In this document: in pieces, positions 43,631 to 53,939 of the stretch | Layout of the letters: each line of letters begins with the position of its first letter | How positions within the stretch are numbered: position 1 is the first letter of the stretch | NCBI GenBank assembly: GCA_026315105.1 | Contig: CM048745.1 | Span: forward strand, 755,305,506 to 755,369,505 | Direction: 5' to 3' | Source: Locusta migratoria | Taxonomy: Eukaryota > Arthropoda > Insecta > Orthoptera > Acrididae | DNA length: 64,000 nt | Notes under the pieces: model-generated | The model's input: only the letters and a program-made list of their open reading frames with translations | The model's database searches: none | Told to the model about the DNA's origin: nothing | Made by a program: the position numbers and the translations under genes

Positions 43631-44675
43631 GCCGGGTCCACACGCAACGATCTATCTGCGCAAATGTATGTGCAAATGTCTGCGCACACCAATCGTTGCG
43701 TGTGGACGGGTGTTCACATCGCTGCAAATTTTCGCGCTCGACATCTTTCGGTAATAAAAGAAAGTAGGTAGTACAGACTGCAATCTGACTGGAAAACGAA
43801 TACGATAAGCTTTTTTACGAAGTTTATTTTTGTCAGTGATAGAGGAAATCTTTTTACGGACACTATTTGCAACGTGTCTTGCAAAAAAAGTGCAAACAAA
43901 CCGCAATAAACAGAAATGGTCTAGGCATTGGCTGCTTAAAAGAATGCAGTTGTCACATGTGATTGTACATCGTGAGTTGGAGTGCAAACTCGATGACTGG
44001 TGTAATTATTTGCGAATGGATGTGGAAACTTATAATTATCTTTTGACACTGGTAACTCCTCGTATAATACGTAAAGACACTTGTATGAGGAGATATATTT
44101 CTCCACATGATTGGCTGACAGTTACATTAATATTCCTGGCCACAGGAAGGACCTACAAAGACCTCGAATTTTCAACAGCAATTTCTAAACAAGCATTGAG
44201 TTAAATCATCCCCAACACTTGTCAAGCTATTTACGCTGTCCAGAAGAATGATTTCATGAAGTCAAGTAAAGTAGGCCTACCTTCTAACAAGATACAAATA
44301 AAATTGTCAGTTTTACATATGTTTGAAACACTGTACACCTCCTTCACTTTATATTATATATGTGGCCAATATGCTGCGGCTAACTTTGTTTCCCAGTCGG
44401 AATTTTCAGCTCTCAGCCATTTCATCCACTGTCAACATAGTAAACACACGAAAAAAGTCTACACTGAGACAGATTTGCAGCGATCTACTGTCCACACGTT
44501 CCAACTTGTCTGCGCAAATGTGATTTGAACCCACAGATTTGAGCAATTTCGCTCAAACCTCCAACTTCCAGGTTTGCGCACATCTCATATCTGCGCAAAT
44601 ATGCTGTCCACACGCAACGATTTGCGCGGTGTGCGCAGACATTTGTGCAGACAGATCGTAGCGTGTGGACCCGGC
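43631..44675 (+). mobile_element. PIF/Harbinger-like element, truncated transposase
   Basis: Ends are GCCGGGTCCACACGC and the inverse GCGTGTGGACCCGGC. Each end is also a self-contained hairpin, because GTCCACACGCAACGAT reappears inverted about 50 bp farther in. Between them is a HARBI1-like N-terminal coding region. At 1045 bp it is too short for a full two-ORF element, so it is internally deleted. The expected 3-bp TSD is not clear (left AAA, right TTA). Confidence 0.65.
43830..44204 (+). pseudogene. HARBI1-like transposase N-terminal part
   Basis: 124 residues. VHRELECKLDDWCNYLRMDVETYNYLLTLVTPRI is the helical N-terminal domain, and ISPHDWLTVTLIFLATGRTYKDLEFSTAISKQALS is the helix-turn-helix region typical of PIF/Harbinger transposases. 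The frame stops (TAA) just before the IIP-TC-AIY continuation. The DDE catalytic domain is absent. Confidence 0.75.
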
Positions 44676-45019
44676 TTACGCGCCCTCACGTACTAAAAAA
44701 CGTGATCTCTAGCGTAGCCATAAGGAGGTTAGGCATAGGTTAAACAAGAAGGTGTTTTTTTTATTATTATTATTTAAGTATGTGATGGCGCGTAGCGCCC
44801 GAATCTCCGGTTCAGAAACACTATATCGAACATTCAATATATATCGATGGCAATGCCGTTTCCTTCGATGTACACGAGGTCTAGAAAATTACCGACGAGC
44901 GCGCCAAGCGGGTTTAAACAGCGCCTTCGTATTGATCTTTCCGTTCTGACTGTTCATTGGTTGTTTGGCTAGTGCTCCGAAGGTGTGGAGGGGATAACGA
45001 ATCACATCGTCACGTCACG

Positions 45020-45325
45020 TCAACGTCATGTAAAGCTTTCTCGAGAAGAATGTTTTGACAGAACGGCCGTCTGCTAACATCGGAAGTTAACCTATTTTCG
45101 TCACGCGAATTACATGTTGCAGTCGACGATTGAACTGTTTATATGTAAATGTGTCTTATTCATCTTTATTTTGTTGTTATACTACGTTTAGGGGTAAATC
45201 TCAAATATTTCATGACGACTTAAATATTTTTGTCAATTGAGTGTCCCCCTAAAATCGAGGACGGATATCTGAAACCAAAAAATGATGTATGTTACGTAGT
45301 TAATCTTGTAACAGAAAAGACTGAA
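45020..45325 (-). repeat. foldback arm (right)
   Basis: Inverted partner of 41950-42310. Confidence 0.7.
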
Positions 45326-45329
45326 GCAA

Positions 45330-46548
45330 ACTGTTTATTTGAACAAGACTGTAATTTGATTAAGCATTTTTCATTAAATAACATTTTAAATGTAATAGTC
45401 AGTTCTAATGAAAGACAACAATTCAGTTGTTTACGACGGTATTGACAATTTCAGCAGGCAAATCGTAATGGATAAAGTAAACAGACGCTATTTATGCTCT
45501 TATAAGTATTGTTTGATGTTTTCATATGTTTATTTTTTCGCTTGAAAATAGATGTCGATGTTCTGAAATGTTGCTTCAGTTCCCACTAAGTTGGCCAAAA
45601 GCATAAACTGAAAAGTTTTCTTTGGCCGTCAATAACATTAAGCGTTATTGTTCCCTCAATTCTAGTATTAAACAATGACTTTCTACATAACAGATCGTCA
45701 CTCATAACCTGACTTTCAACATCGCGTTCTGAGATGGGCGAATTGACGTGGCAGACAGTGTGAATACAACTTGACGTGATGGTACCGTGACGTGATGGAC
45801 AGTGTGAATTGGACTTCGTGGTTTATAATAAAAATTACAACATTTGTGTTACTTAGAGGGCAAAAAAAATTCCTTTATACGTAGTCTTTCAGATATACGG
45901 GGGGATTTAAAAAGTCAATACAAATAAAAATATTTTGTTGACGAATAGCTTCCTTCAGAAAAATCGTGAGTGTCACACTTCAAGCATTTTATATAGTGAC
46001 GAGAGTGATGTTTTCATTACTGACATAGAAATGAAACACAAGTGGATTCAGCTGCATGTTTTAACCATTTGTTTGGAGCGTATATTTACAGTTGTCAACA
46101 GATACATAGCAAAATAATAATGTTTTTAAATAGGGTCTATTAGTAAGGCCTTATGATGTTAGTTCCACATAAAGTGCATACCAAGACTTCAGTTTCTATC
46201 ACGAAATAATTATTGCTGCAATACCAGGTAGTCCTATTGAAGTATTGTTTCTATCCCAACCGGTCGGACTATTCAAGGTGCTTTTTCTGACTTCTTAATC
46301 GTGACCTTATGTTAAAAGTAAGTATACAGGACAGGAAAATTAATAACTGATTGATTATATACCTAGCAGCCTGTTTCTTGTAACAAAATCACATGTCCTA
46401 ACGCTTATGAGCAGACCATTAGGTGTCATATTTACCAACAGGTAGGCATATCTCATGTTAAAAAACACCGACAGCATTCCACATTGAAAAAGATGAGTAT
46501 GTGATGCATTCTTAAAATTTCGTTCGCTAATTGTGCTAACCCAACTTC

Positions 46549-46595
<47 letters not shown>

Positions 46596-46728
46596 CATGC
46601 GACGAAAAGTTTTTATTGTCAGAAGAATACATTTTCGTAAAAAGTGCACATTTAGTCTTAATAATATGCTCCTTCACAAAAAACTAATATCTAAACATAG
46701 TACAGTTCTTCCTGAACATATAGATACC
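45330..46728. other. mostly unassigned region
   Basis: Holds the right TIR at 45798-45812 and an A-run of about 37 at 46552-46588. No coding domain recognised. Confidence 0.4.
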
Positions 46729-46739
46729 TACTCCATATT
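46729..46739. repeat. TSD of RTE-like copy 2 (3' side)
   Basis: TACTCCATATT, repeated exactly at 50044-50054. Confidence 0.8.
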
Positions 46740-46876
46740 TGTTGTCGTCGTCATACTCTCGTCGTCATAGTCTTCAGTCCGGAGACTGGTTTGATGCAGC
46801 TCTCCACAATGCCCTATCCTGAGCAAGCCTCTTCATCTCCACATAAGAACGGCAACCTACATCTGTCTGAATCTGC

Positions 46877-47521
46877 TTACTGTATCCATCTTGCTCTTCC
46901 TCTGCGGTTTTTACCACACACACTGCCCTCCAATGCTAAATTCACAATTCCTTGATGCCTAAGAATGTGTCCTACCAATCGATCCCTTCTTTTAGTCAAG
47001 GTATGGTGGATATTCCTTTCCTCCCCAATTCTGTTTAGTACCTCCTCATTAGTTATGCGATCCACCCACCTAATCTTCAGCATTCTTCAGTAGCACCACA
47101 TTTCAAAAGCCTCTATCCTATTCCTGTCCACACTGTTTATCGTCCATGTTTCACTCCCATACAAGGCAACACTCCATACAAATGCCTTCAGAAAGAACTT
47201 CCTTAGGCTTAAATCAATATTCGAGGTTAGCAAATTTCTCTTTTTCAAGAACGCTTTTCTACCCATTGCCATTCTGCATTTTATATCCTCTGTACTGCGA
47301 CTATCATTTGTTATTTTACTGCCCAAGTAACAAAATTCGTCTACCTCCTTTATTGTTTCGTTACCTAGTCTAATTCCTTCAACATCACCTGATTTTCTTA
47401 GACTGAACTCCATTACCCTTGTTTTACTCTTGTTAATGTTCATCTTATATGCACCTTTCAGCACTGCTCTTCCAGGCCCTTTGCTGTCTCTGACAGAATT
47501 ACTATGTCGTCGGCAAAACAC
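46877..47521 (-). pseudogene. RTE-like RT C-terminal region, copy 2
   Basis: The frame at 47087-47521 includes NKSKTRVMEFSLRKSGDVEGI, FCYLGSKITNDSRS and LYGSETWTIN. The frame at 46877-47083 continues with RDRLVGHILRHQGIVNLAL and KNRRGRAR. A frameshift near 47085 divides them. Confidence 0.8.
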
Positions 47522-47788
47522 AATGTTTTTAATTCTTCACCCTGAACTTTAATTCCTTCTCCAAATTTCTCCTAGCTTTCCTTTATAGCTTGCTCATTGA
47601 ATTGAATAACATTGGAGAAAGGCTACAACCCTGTGTTACTCCCTTTTCAACCACTGCATCCTTTTCATGCCCTCAACAACTGCTGTCTTGTTTTTGTACA
47701 AGTTGTAAATAACCTCACTCTCCCTATATTTTACTCCTGCTTGCTTCAGAACTTGAAAGAGTTTATTGCAATCAACATTATCAAAAGC

Positions 47789-48126
47789 CTAATCCAAATC
47801 TACAAAAGCTAGATATGTAGGTTTGCCTTTCCTTAATCTATCTTCTAGGATAAGCCGTAAAGTGAGTATTGCCTCCCGAGTTCCTACATTTCTCCTGAAC
47901 CCAAACTGATCTTCCCCGAGGTCGGCTTCTACCAGCTTTCCATCCTTCTGTAAATAATTCGTGTTAATATTTTGCAATCATGACTTATTAAACTGATGGT
48001 TCTGTAATTTTCCCACCTGTCTGCGCCTGCTTTCTTTGGAATGGGGATTATTACATTTTTCTTAAAGTCTGAGGGTACTTGGCCTGTCTCATACATCTTA
48101 CACACCAGGTGAAACAGTAATGTCAT
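47789..48126 (-). pseudogene. RTE-like RT N-terminal blocks, copy 2
   Basis: Two overlapping minus frames: LVCKMYETGQVPSDFKKNVIIPIPKKAGADRWENYRTISL, then FGFRRNVGTREAILTLRLILEDRLRKGKPTYLAFVDLD. The frame breaks right after motif A. The motif B/C region (47520-47790) is in broken frames. Confidence 0.75.
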
Positions 48127-48947
48127 GGCTGGTTCTCCCAGAGACTTCAGTAGCTCTGAGGGAATGTTATCTACTCCAGGGGCCTTGTTTCGACTTAGGT
48201 CTTTCAGTGCTCTGTCAAATTCATCTCTCAGAATATAGTATCTCCTATTTCATCCTCATCTACTTCATCCTCCCTTCCTACAACATCGTCTCTAAGTTCA
48301 TGTCCTTCGTAGAGCTTCTCCATATACTCATTCCACCTTTCAGCTTTCCCTTCTTTGCTGAGAACTGGTTTTCCATCTGTGTTCTTGATATTCATAGAGC
48401 TGTTTTTCTTATCTCCAAATATCTCTTTTATTTTCCTGTAAGCTGTATCTATTTTTCCCCTATTTATACATTCTTCTACATCCTTGCATTTGCATTATAG
48501 CCACTCCTGCTTAGCCATTTTGCACTTCCTGTCAATCTCATTTCCTAGTTTTCTGTACTCCATTCTGCCCGTTTCATTTACTGCATTTTTATATTTTCTC
48601 CTTTCATCGATCAAATCCAGTATGTCCTGTGATATCCAAGGATTTTTGTAGGTCTTGCCTTCCTACCTATTTTGTCCTCTGCTGCCTTCACTATTTCATC
48701 TCTCAATGCTACCCATTCCTCCTCTACTGTTTTATTTTCCCCTGTTTCTGTCAATTGTTGCCTAAAGCACCCTCTGAAATTCTCAAGAACTTCAGGTTCC
48801 TTCAGTTTATCCAAGTCCCATCTCCTTATTTTCCTACCTTTCTGCAGTTTTTTCAGTTTCAGCCTACAAATCATGACCAATAAGTTGTGGTCAGACTTTA
48901 TATCTGCCCCTGGGTATGTCTTACAGTTTAAAACCTGGTTCTGAAAT

Positions 48948-49799
48948 CTATGTCTTATCATTATAAAATCTTATCTGGTATCTCCCAGTGTCTCCTGGTC
49001 TCTTACACGCACACAACATTCTTTCGTGATTCTTAAACCAGGTGTTTGTTATAACTAAATTATGTTCCATGCAAAACTCTACCAGGCGGCTTTCTCTTTC
49101 ATTCCTTTTGCCCAGACCATATTCACCTACTATCTTCCCTTCCCTTCCTTGTCCTACAACCGAATTCCAGTCTCTCATAACAATTAAGTTTTCCTCTCCC
49201 TTAATTGTCTGAATAATTTCCTTTAGCTCCTCATATATTTCTTCGATCTCATCATCAGCAGAGCAAGTTGGCATATAAACCTGTACTACTGTGGTCGGTG
49301 TTGGCTTCATATCCATCTTGACTACAATAATGCGATCACTGTGTTGCTCATAGTAGTTTACTCTCATTCCTATCTTCTTATTCATTATCAGACCTACTCC
49401 TGTAATACCCGCAACTGATTTTGTATTTATAATCCTGTACTCACCTGACCAGAAATCTTGTTCCTGTTTCCACCGAACTTCACTAATCCCCACTATATCT
49501 AACTTCAACCTATCCATTCCTCTTTTTAAATTTTCTAACTTTCCTACCCGATTAAGGGATCTAACATTCCACACTCTGATCCGTAGAATGCCAGTATTGT
49601 CTTTCCTGATGACAACATCCTCCTGAGTAGTCCCCGCCCGGAGATATGAATGGGGGACTATTTTACCTCCATAATATTTTACCCGAGAGGATGCCATCAT
49701 CATATTTTCATACAGTAGAGCTGCATGTCCTCGAGAAAAGTAACGACTGTAGTTTCCCCGCGCTCTCAGCCGTTTGCAGTAACTGTGTGGCAAAGCCAC
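48948..49799 (-). CDS. RTE-like APE endonuclease, copy 2
   Basis: 283 residues, the longest intact domain of this family here. ILRIRVWNVRSLNRVGKLENLKR holds the catalytic Asn, GISEVRWKQEQDF the Glu, and TTVVQVYMPT the core strand. LIVMRDWNSVVG carries Arg where copy 1 has Gly (MGDWN). NERESRLVEFC and NTWFKNHER follow. The first 60 residues (MALPHSYC...YGGKIVPHSYL) correspond to the leader frame at 4205-4414 in copy 1 and may not be part of the enzyme. Confidence 0.8.
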   Translation of the reverse strand: MALPHSYCKRLRARGNYSRYFSRGHAALLYENMMMASSRVKYYGGKIVPHSYLRAGTTQEDVVIRKDNTGILRIRVWNVRSLNRVGKLENLKRGMDRLKLDIVGISEVRWKQEQDFWSGEYRIINTKSVAGITGVGLIMNKKIGMRVNYYEQHSDRIIVVKMDMKPTPTTVVQVYMPTCSADDEIEEIYEELKEIIQTIKGEENLIVMRDWNSVVGQGREGKIVGEYGLGKRNERESRLVEFCMEHNLVITNTWFKNHERMLCACKRPGDTGRYQIRFYNDKT

Positions 49800-50043
49800 A
49801 TTAGCTGATGTTACAAGGCCAGCTCAGTCAATCATCCAGACTGTTGCCCCTGTAACTACTGAAAAGGCTGCTGCCCCTCTTCAGGAACCACACGTTTGTC
49901 TGGCCTCTCCACAGATACCCCTCTACTATGGTTGCACCTACGGTAGGGCTATATGTATTGTTGAGGCACGCAAGCCCCCCCACCTCGGCAATGTCTGTGG
50001 GTCATGAGAGTGGACAAATAAGGCAAATTATAAAGTGTACAAA

Positions 50044-50054
50044 TACTCCATATT
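50044..50054. repeat. TSD of RTE-like copy 2 (5' side)
   Basis: TACTCCATATT, identical to 46729-46739. Confidence 0.8.
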
Positions 50055-51174
50055 CGTAGACTTTATAATTTGCCTTATTAAGCTAGTTGAACGAAATATA
50101 TGAGTAAACAGCTGTTCTATGCCGGACATGACACACGGAGAACTTACTCAAGGAGGAGGGAGGTAGCGAGAATGAACTACCTGCTCAGAGCATATGCTTC
50201 GAAGTTTTTATTCATACGAAATTGAGAACTTACTCAGAGAACGTTCTTTTGTTTTGTGAATCTTCTCTGGAGCATGTGCTCTTTTTTCTTCATACGGCCT
50301 AGTGAATTGGCCTTATAAAGTTCTCCTTACGACTGTTCCCGAATACTGATAAACAGTCTCGATCTCGATGCTATAGCGATCGACAGAACGATAGCCTCCT
50401 TTATGGTGACTCATGAAGATCACAGGTTTAAGGGAGATGACCAAAATCTGACAATAATTGTAAGGGAGAGAGACTCACAGTAAATTTCAACTGCCCAAAT
50501 AAACGTATTTCCTGGAATGGATGACAATATCAATGTTAACATAAAAAAAGACATGGTTTTTCAAAGTGCAATGGCATTACTAAGACTCATTTCTGGAATA
50601 AATTCAAGAGCAGTAAGTTAATAAAATCGTCTCTGTCATGTTTCTACTTGGATTGCACTAAGCTGTTCAATTATTTTCAGTGGTAGGAGGCCTACCAAAA
50701 AACTGTCTTTAATTTTCATTTACTCTGTGAGAGCACACAATGAAACCTGACGGACTGTAAAACCAAATGAAAATACACACGAATACTTCACAGTATATAC
50801 TACGCAAAAATAAAGATGATAGCACAAATTGAAAAATCTTACTCTGACTTTGTTTTGCATTGTTGACAACTTGAGTGAGCCATCAGTGCTAGCTGGCCCT
50901 TTCTATCACTTTGTTTACATGCAACACGTCTTCCGGAAGACGAAAACCGTTTTCTGCTGTCGTGTTTACATGGCATATCTGAATCGGTTTTCCTCGCCCA
51001 CTTAATATGGCGGCTGAAAAACAGCTGATTCAATTCATGATTTAGTCAGCACAATCGCTATTTTTCTTTATTTAAATACACAGAATTATGTTCACACTAA
51101 TATTTATACTCTTATTTCATATTACTAAATATCACTCTTTCCATATGTGCCAGTAATTCTTAACAAGAAAACAC

Positions 51175-52480
51175 AATCTGACAAGCCACGAACGCTTCAA
51201 AACCGGATGCGTTTACATGGGCACGAAAATCGATTGTGGAACTGGAAACCCGCTTTAGGCCGTGTCCTATGTGGGCGACAAAAGCGAGCGACAGCGTGCG
51301 ACATACAGCTACGCGACACTGCCGCTACAAGCAGCGACACGGCCGGGTGTCCTTGGTGAGCGACAACTTCTCGCTACAAGACGAACCGATCAGCTATTTC
51401 TCATATTTGGCATCCGTAAACCGTAGAACAACGATAGCTCCAGAGTAAGACAATAAAGTTTTATTTACATTGGGAAATAAGACGTAAAAAGAGTGCTGTG
51501 CACTAAATTTACAAAGTGAAGAATGTACGTGGACTATTTCATTCATAACATGAAATACGAAAGTAGACAGTGAAGAACACCAGCCAAATATAACGACAAG
51601 TACAGATACTTTCGAGTGACTACAAACCATCAACAACTGAATACGAACAAAATAAATGTTATTGTAAGACGACAGTAAATCATTTAATTCTGGACAGACT
51701 TGCTAGCAGTGGGCGTTGTATAGGGGTTGTGATGTGGGCTACCAAGTTGTAATTTTTTTATCAAGTTAATACCAATTATTCATTTTTATTGCAAATACAC
51801 GTATTCCACTGAAGGCCTACCAAACACATTGAATTCCTACTGAAACATTATATCAAGATATTTTATTCAGAAACGTTATTTTACACACATCTCGTCTGAC
51901 ATCTTAGTGTTATCTCTCTCTCTCTGGAGTAAGTTTGTTATTACTGCATATGCTTAAAAAGCAAACAAATGTAATCGTGCAAAACACGTTCATCATTGTG
52001 TAAATCAAACTACCACTCAGAGTAAAAACAAAATACTGTCATATTAGAAACAATTTAAAAATTGAACTTCAGTCGTCTTTAAAGTCCAAAAGAAAATTCA
52101 CGAGATAGTTATTTTTGGAAACTTCATCCCAATCAAACTTCTTTGCGACGTCCTTTATAACCTCGACAAGCAGACGATTGTCAATGAACTCGACACTTTG
52201 TTGCGCATGTGACAGCGACAAGATTCAAGCAGGTTTGAGATTCCAACGTCGCTCGTTGTCGCGTCTTACGCGCGGCCCTGCAGATGTCGCTCATGTAGGA
52301 CAGACCCATAATCATACATGCGGTTGAAATTTGTCGCTCGCTTTTGTCGCCCACGTAGGACACGGCCTTAGAAAAGCGGCTTTCTAGAATCGATTTTGGA
52401 GTGTTGACATGACCAACCAAAAGCGGAATTGGGAAATCGATTTACGAAATCCGGTTTTGAGAGCCCATGTAAATAGGGTG
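51175..52480. repeat. outer foldback of a short DNA element
   Basis: CAAAACCGGATGCGTTTACATGGGC (in parts) near 51190 is the inverse of GCCCATGTAAAT with CCGGTTTTGAG near 52460-52480. An inner element at 51258-52367 is inserted within it. A third related stretch (GTTTACATGGCATATCTGAATCGGTTTTC, in parts) is near 50965. Confidence 0.45.
51258..52367. mobile_element. TIR element with TTA target duplication (PIF/Harbinger-like)
   Basis: GGCCGTGTCCTATGTGGGCG at 51258 and its near-exact inverse ending at 52367; similarity extends about 35 bp through GACAAAAGCGAGCGACA. TTA lies on both sides (51255-51257 and 52368-52370), the 3-bp TSD of PIF/Harbinger-type elements. Length 1110 bp. Weak minus-strand peptide potential near 52080-52150 (KKFDWDEVSKNNYLVNFLLDF) but no transposase domain. 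Confidence 0.65.
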
Positions 52481-52909
52481 TGGATTGTGAAATGTTGTGT
52501 TGTGTGAGTCGATTGATAGATAACTAACGGTACGCTTCTGTTTAAACTCTATAATTCACTTTCGCGAGTTGTTACTTTCATGTGTTGTCGTGGTATAAAA
52601 ACGTTAACTCCTGATAGATATGATGCGAGCGAGCCCTGCGTCGGTAGTATTGACCAATTAACATACATACATTGCCCTCACAGCTCCACTCATTCCAAAA
52701 GCCTCACAGATACGAAAATAAATTGTAAATAGTATCGATTATTATAAGAAACGTTTTCGAGATATCTCGCGGAGAAAAATTCAATTATCGATAGTATCTC
52801 GTGATTTTTGGGTTCTAACAGCGATAATTGACGAAATATACAGGAGAAACAGGCGAAAAATAAGGGAGACGGGAGAATTTTAAAGAAGTTGCTAAAATAC
52901 GGGAGATAT

Positions 52910-52933
52910 GGCTGCCCCCCCCCCCCCCCCCCC
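52910..52933 (+). repeat. poly(C) run
   Basis: About 18-19 consecutive C within GCTGCCC...CAGCG. Likely length-variable. Confidence 0.85.
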
Positions 52934-53028
52934 AGCGAAGATGCTGTCGACAATGGTAGTCGCCGCGAGTACACAATGCTGCCACTAGATGTCAGGCACA
53001 ACGAATTCATAGGTTTGTTGGAACATCC

Positions 53029-53936
53029 TTGGTTCAAAGAGCTACATGGATGCAGATCCTGCAGCAGCAATGAAGGCACTATTGCACATGCGCTGCGACA
53101 ATGACATCATATGGCGCGCATATGGTGCTGGGACTCTTTGAATACTAACCTGCATTGTGTGCTCACTTGTTCTGTGTAGTTCAAAGATGGCGGGAAAGCA
53201 GCAGATTTATTGTGCCAGCATCTTACATTTAAGTAATTTCGTGTATTTCTCTGTAATCCAGTTTGAAAATCTCGCTATAAGTCATCCTTTATTTGCAGTC
53301 ATGGAATTTTTAAGGTTCCAAGCTCCAGCAGTCGCACCTATTCTTGTACCTGTACAAGAACGGGAACCACTTTCACAGGAGCGTGTGGTGAATAAACGCC
53401 ACATTAGGGTAAATAGACTTTTACAAGAATAATAAAGAAACGTCACATTAGGGTAAATAGACTTTTACAAGAATAATAAAGAAACGCCCGCAAATGTTCT
53501 ACAAAATCATCTTCCAAATACTGCAGAACATATATTTAAAAAAAAAACACTTTTCTGCCTTTTATTTCGGCCCAACTTCATTTCATCCAAATCGTCATCA
53601 CCAGACACAAAATCTGAATCACTCGACATCTGGAACAAATGGAATTTGAAAATGCTCTTCTAATGTTTACAGGTGATTTTATACAAATAAATATAATACT
53701 TATAAAAAACATCAATATACATACACGAATAACGAACTTAATTTACAAACAGGAGAAGTAATACGCAGTACACTTATACACTATAACGCTGTGCACTTAC
53801 GAAAACTTCAGCCTGCATCAGCTGCAGGCATGCAGCTCTTCGAACAGACTGCAGGAATGGCGCCTGCAGCTCTTCAAACACGACTTTTCGTACTGCGCAC
53901 ACGCTGCAGCATGAATGCAACTCTTCAAACCAACTT
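53029..53936. mobile_element. short TIR element (possible Harbinger-like relic)
   Basis: TTGGTTCAAAGAGCTACAT near 53031 faces ATGAATGCAACTCTTCAAACCAA ending near 53936 (inverted, imperfect), with CTGCAG-rich sub-terminal repeats on the right. The plus frame to 53432 ends in RHIRVNRLLQE, similar to the RR..WV-PLL.. start of Harbinger transposases. TSD not defined. Confidence 0.4.
53394..53484 (+). repeat. 44-bp tandem duplication
   Basis: The block with CACATTAGGGTAAATAGAC and TTTTACAAGAATAATAAAG occurs twice in tandem. The first copy is inside the end of the 53157-53432 frame. Confidence 0.85.
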
Positions 53937-53939
53937 TAT

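Larger units (their letters stand above)
42613..45812. mobile_element. TIR-bounded element around the Harbinger-like insertion (tentative)
   Basis: CCAATTCACACTGTC at 42613-42627 and its exact inverse at 45798-45812. A second GACAGTGTGAAT copy lies near 45755. Inside are inner inverted pairs 42715-42780/44945-44995 and 43520-43625/44791-44905. No TSD was resolved. Confidence 0.4.
46740..50043 (-). mobile_element. RTE-like non-LTR retrotransposon, copy 2 (full length)
   Basis: Same family as 530-4726, on the minus strand and without the CR1/L2-like insertion. In element order: 5' leader (49800-50015), endonuclease (48948-49799), linker (48611-48961), RT (47789-48200 and degraded frames to 47522), C-terminal region (46877-47521), and a tail of GTC/GTT repeats at 46740-46770. 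An 11-bp TSD flanks it. The 5' junction carries about 28 extra bases that look copied from the target in inverse. Confidence 0.85.

Noticed and set aside
50839..51033. Short Cys/Lys-rich ORF as a host gene
   Set aside because: No start context, splice signals or domain; overlaps a repeat related to the outer foldback at 51175.
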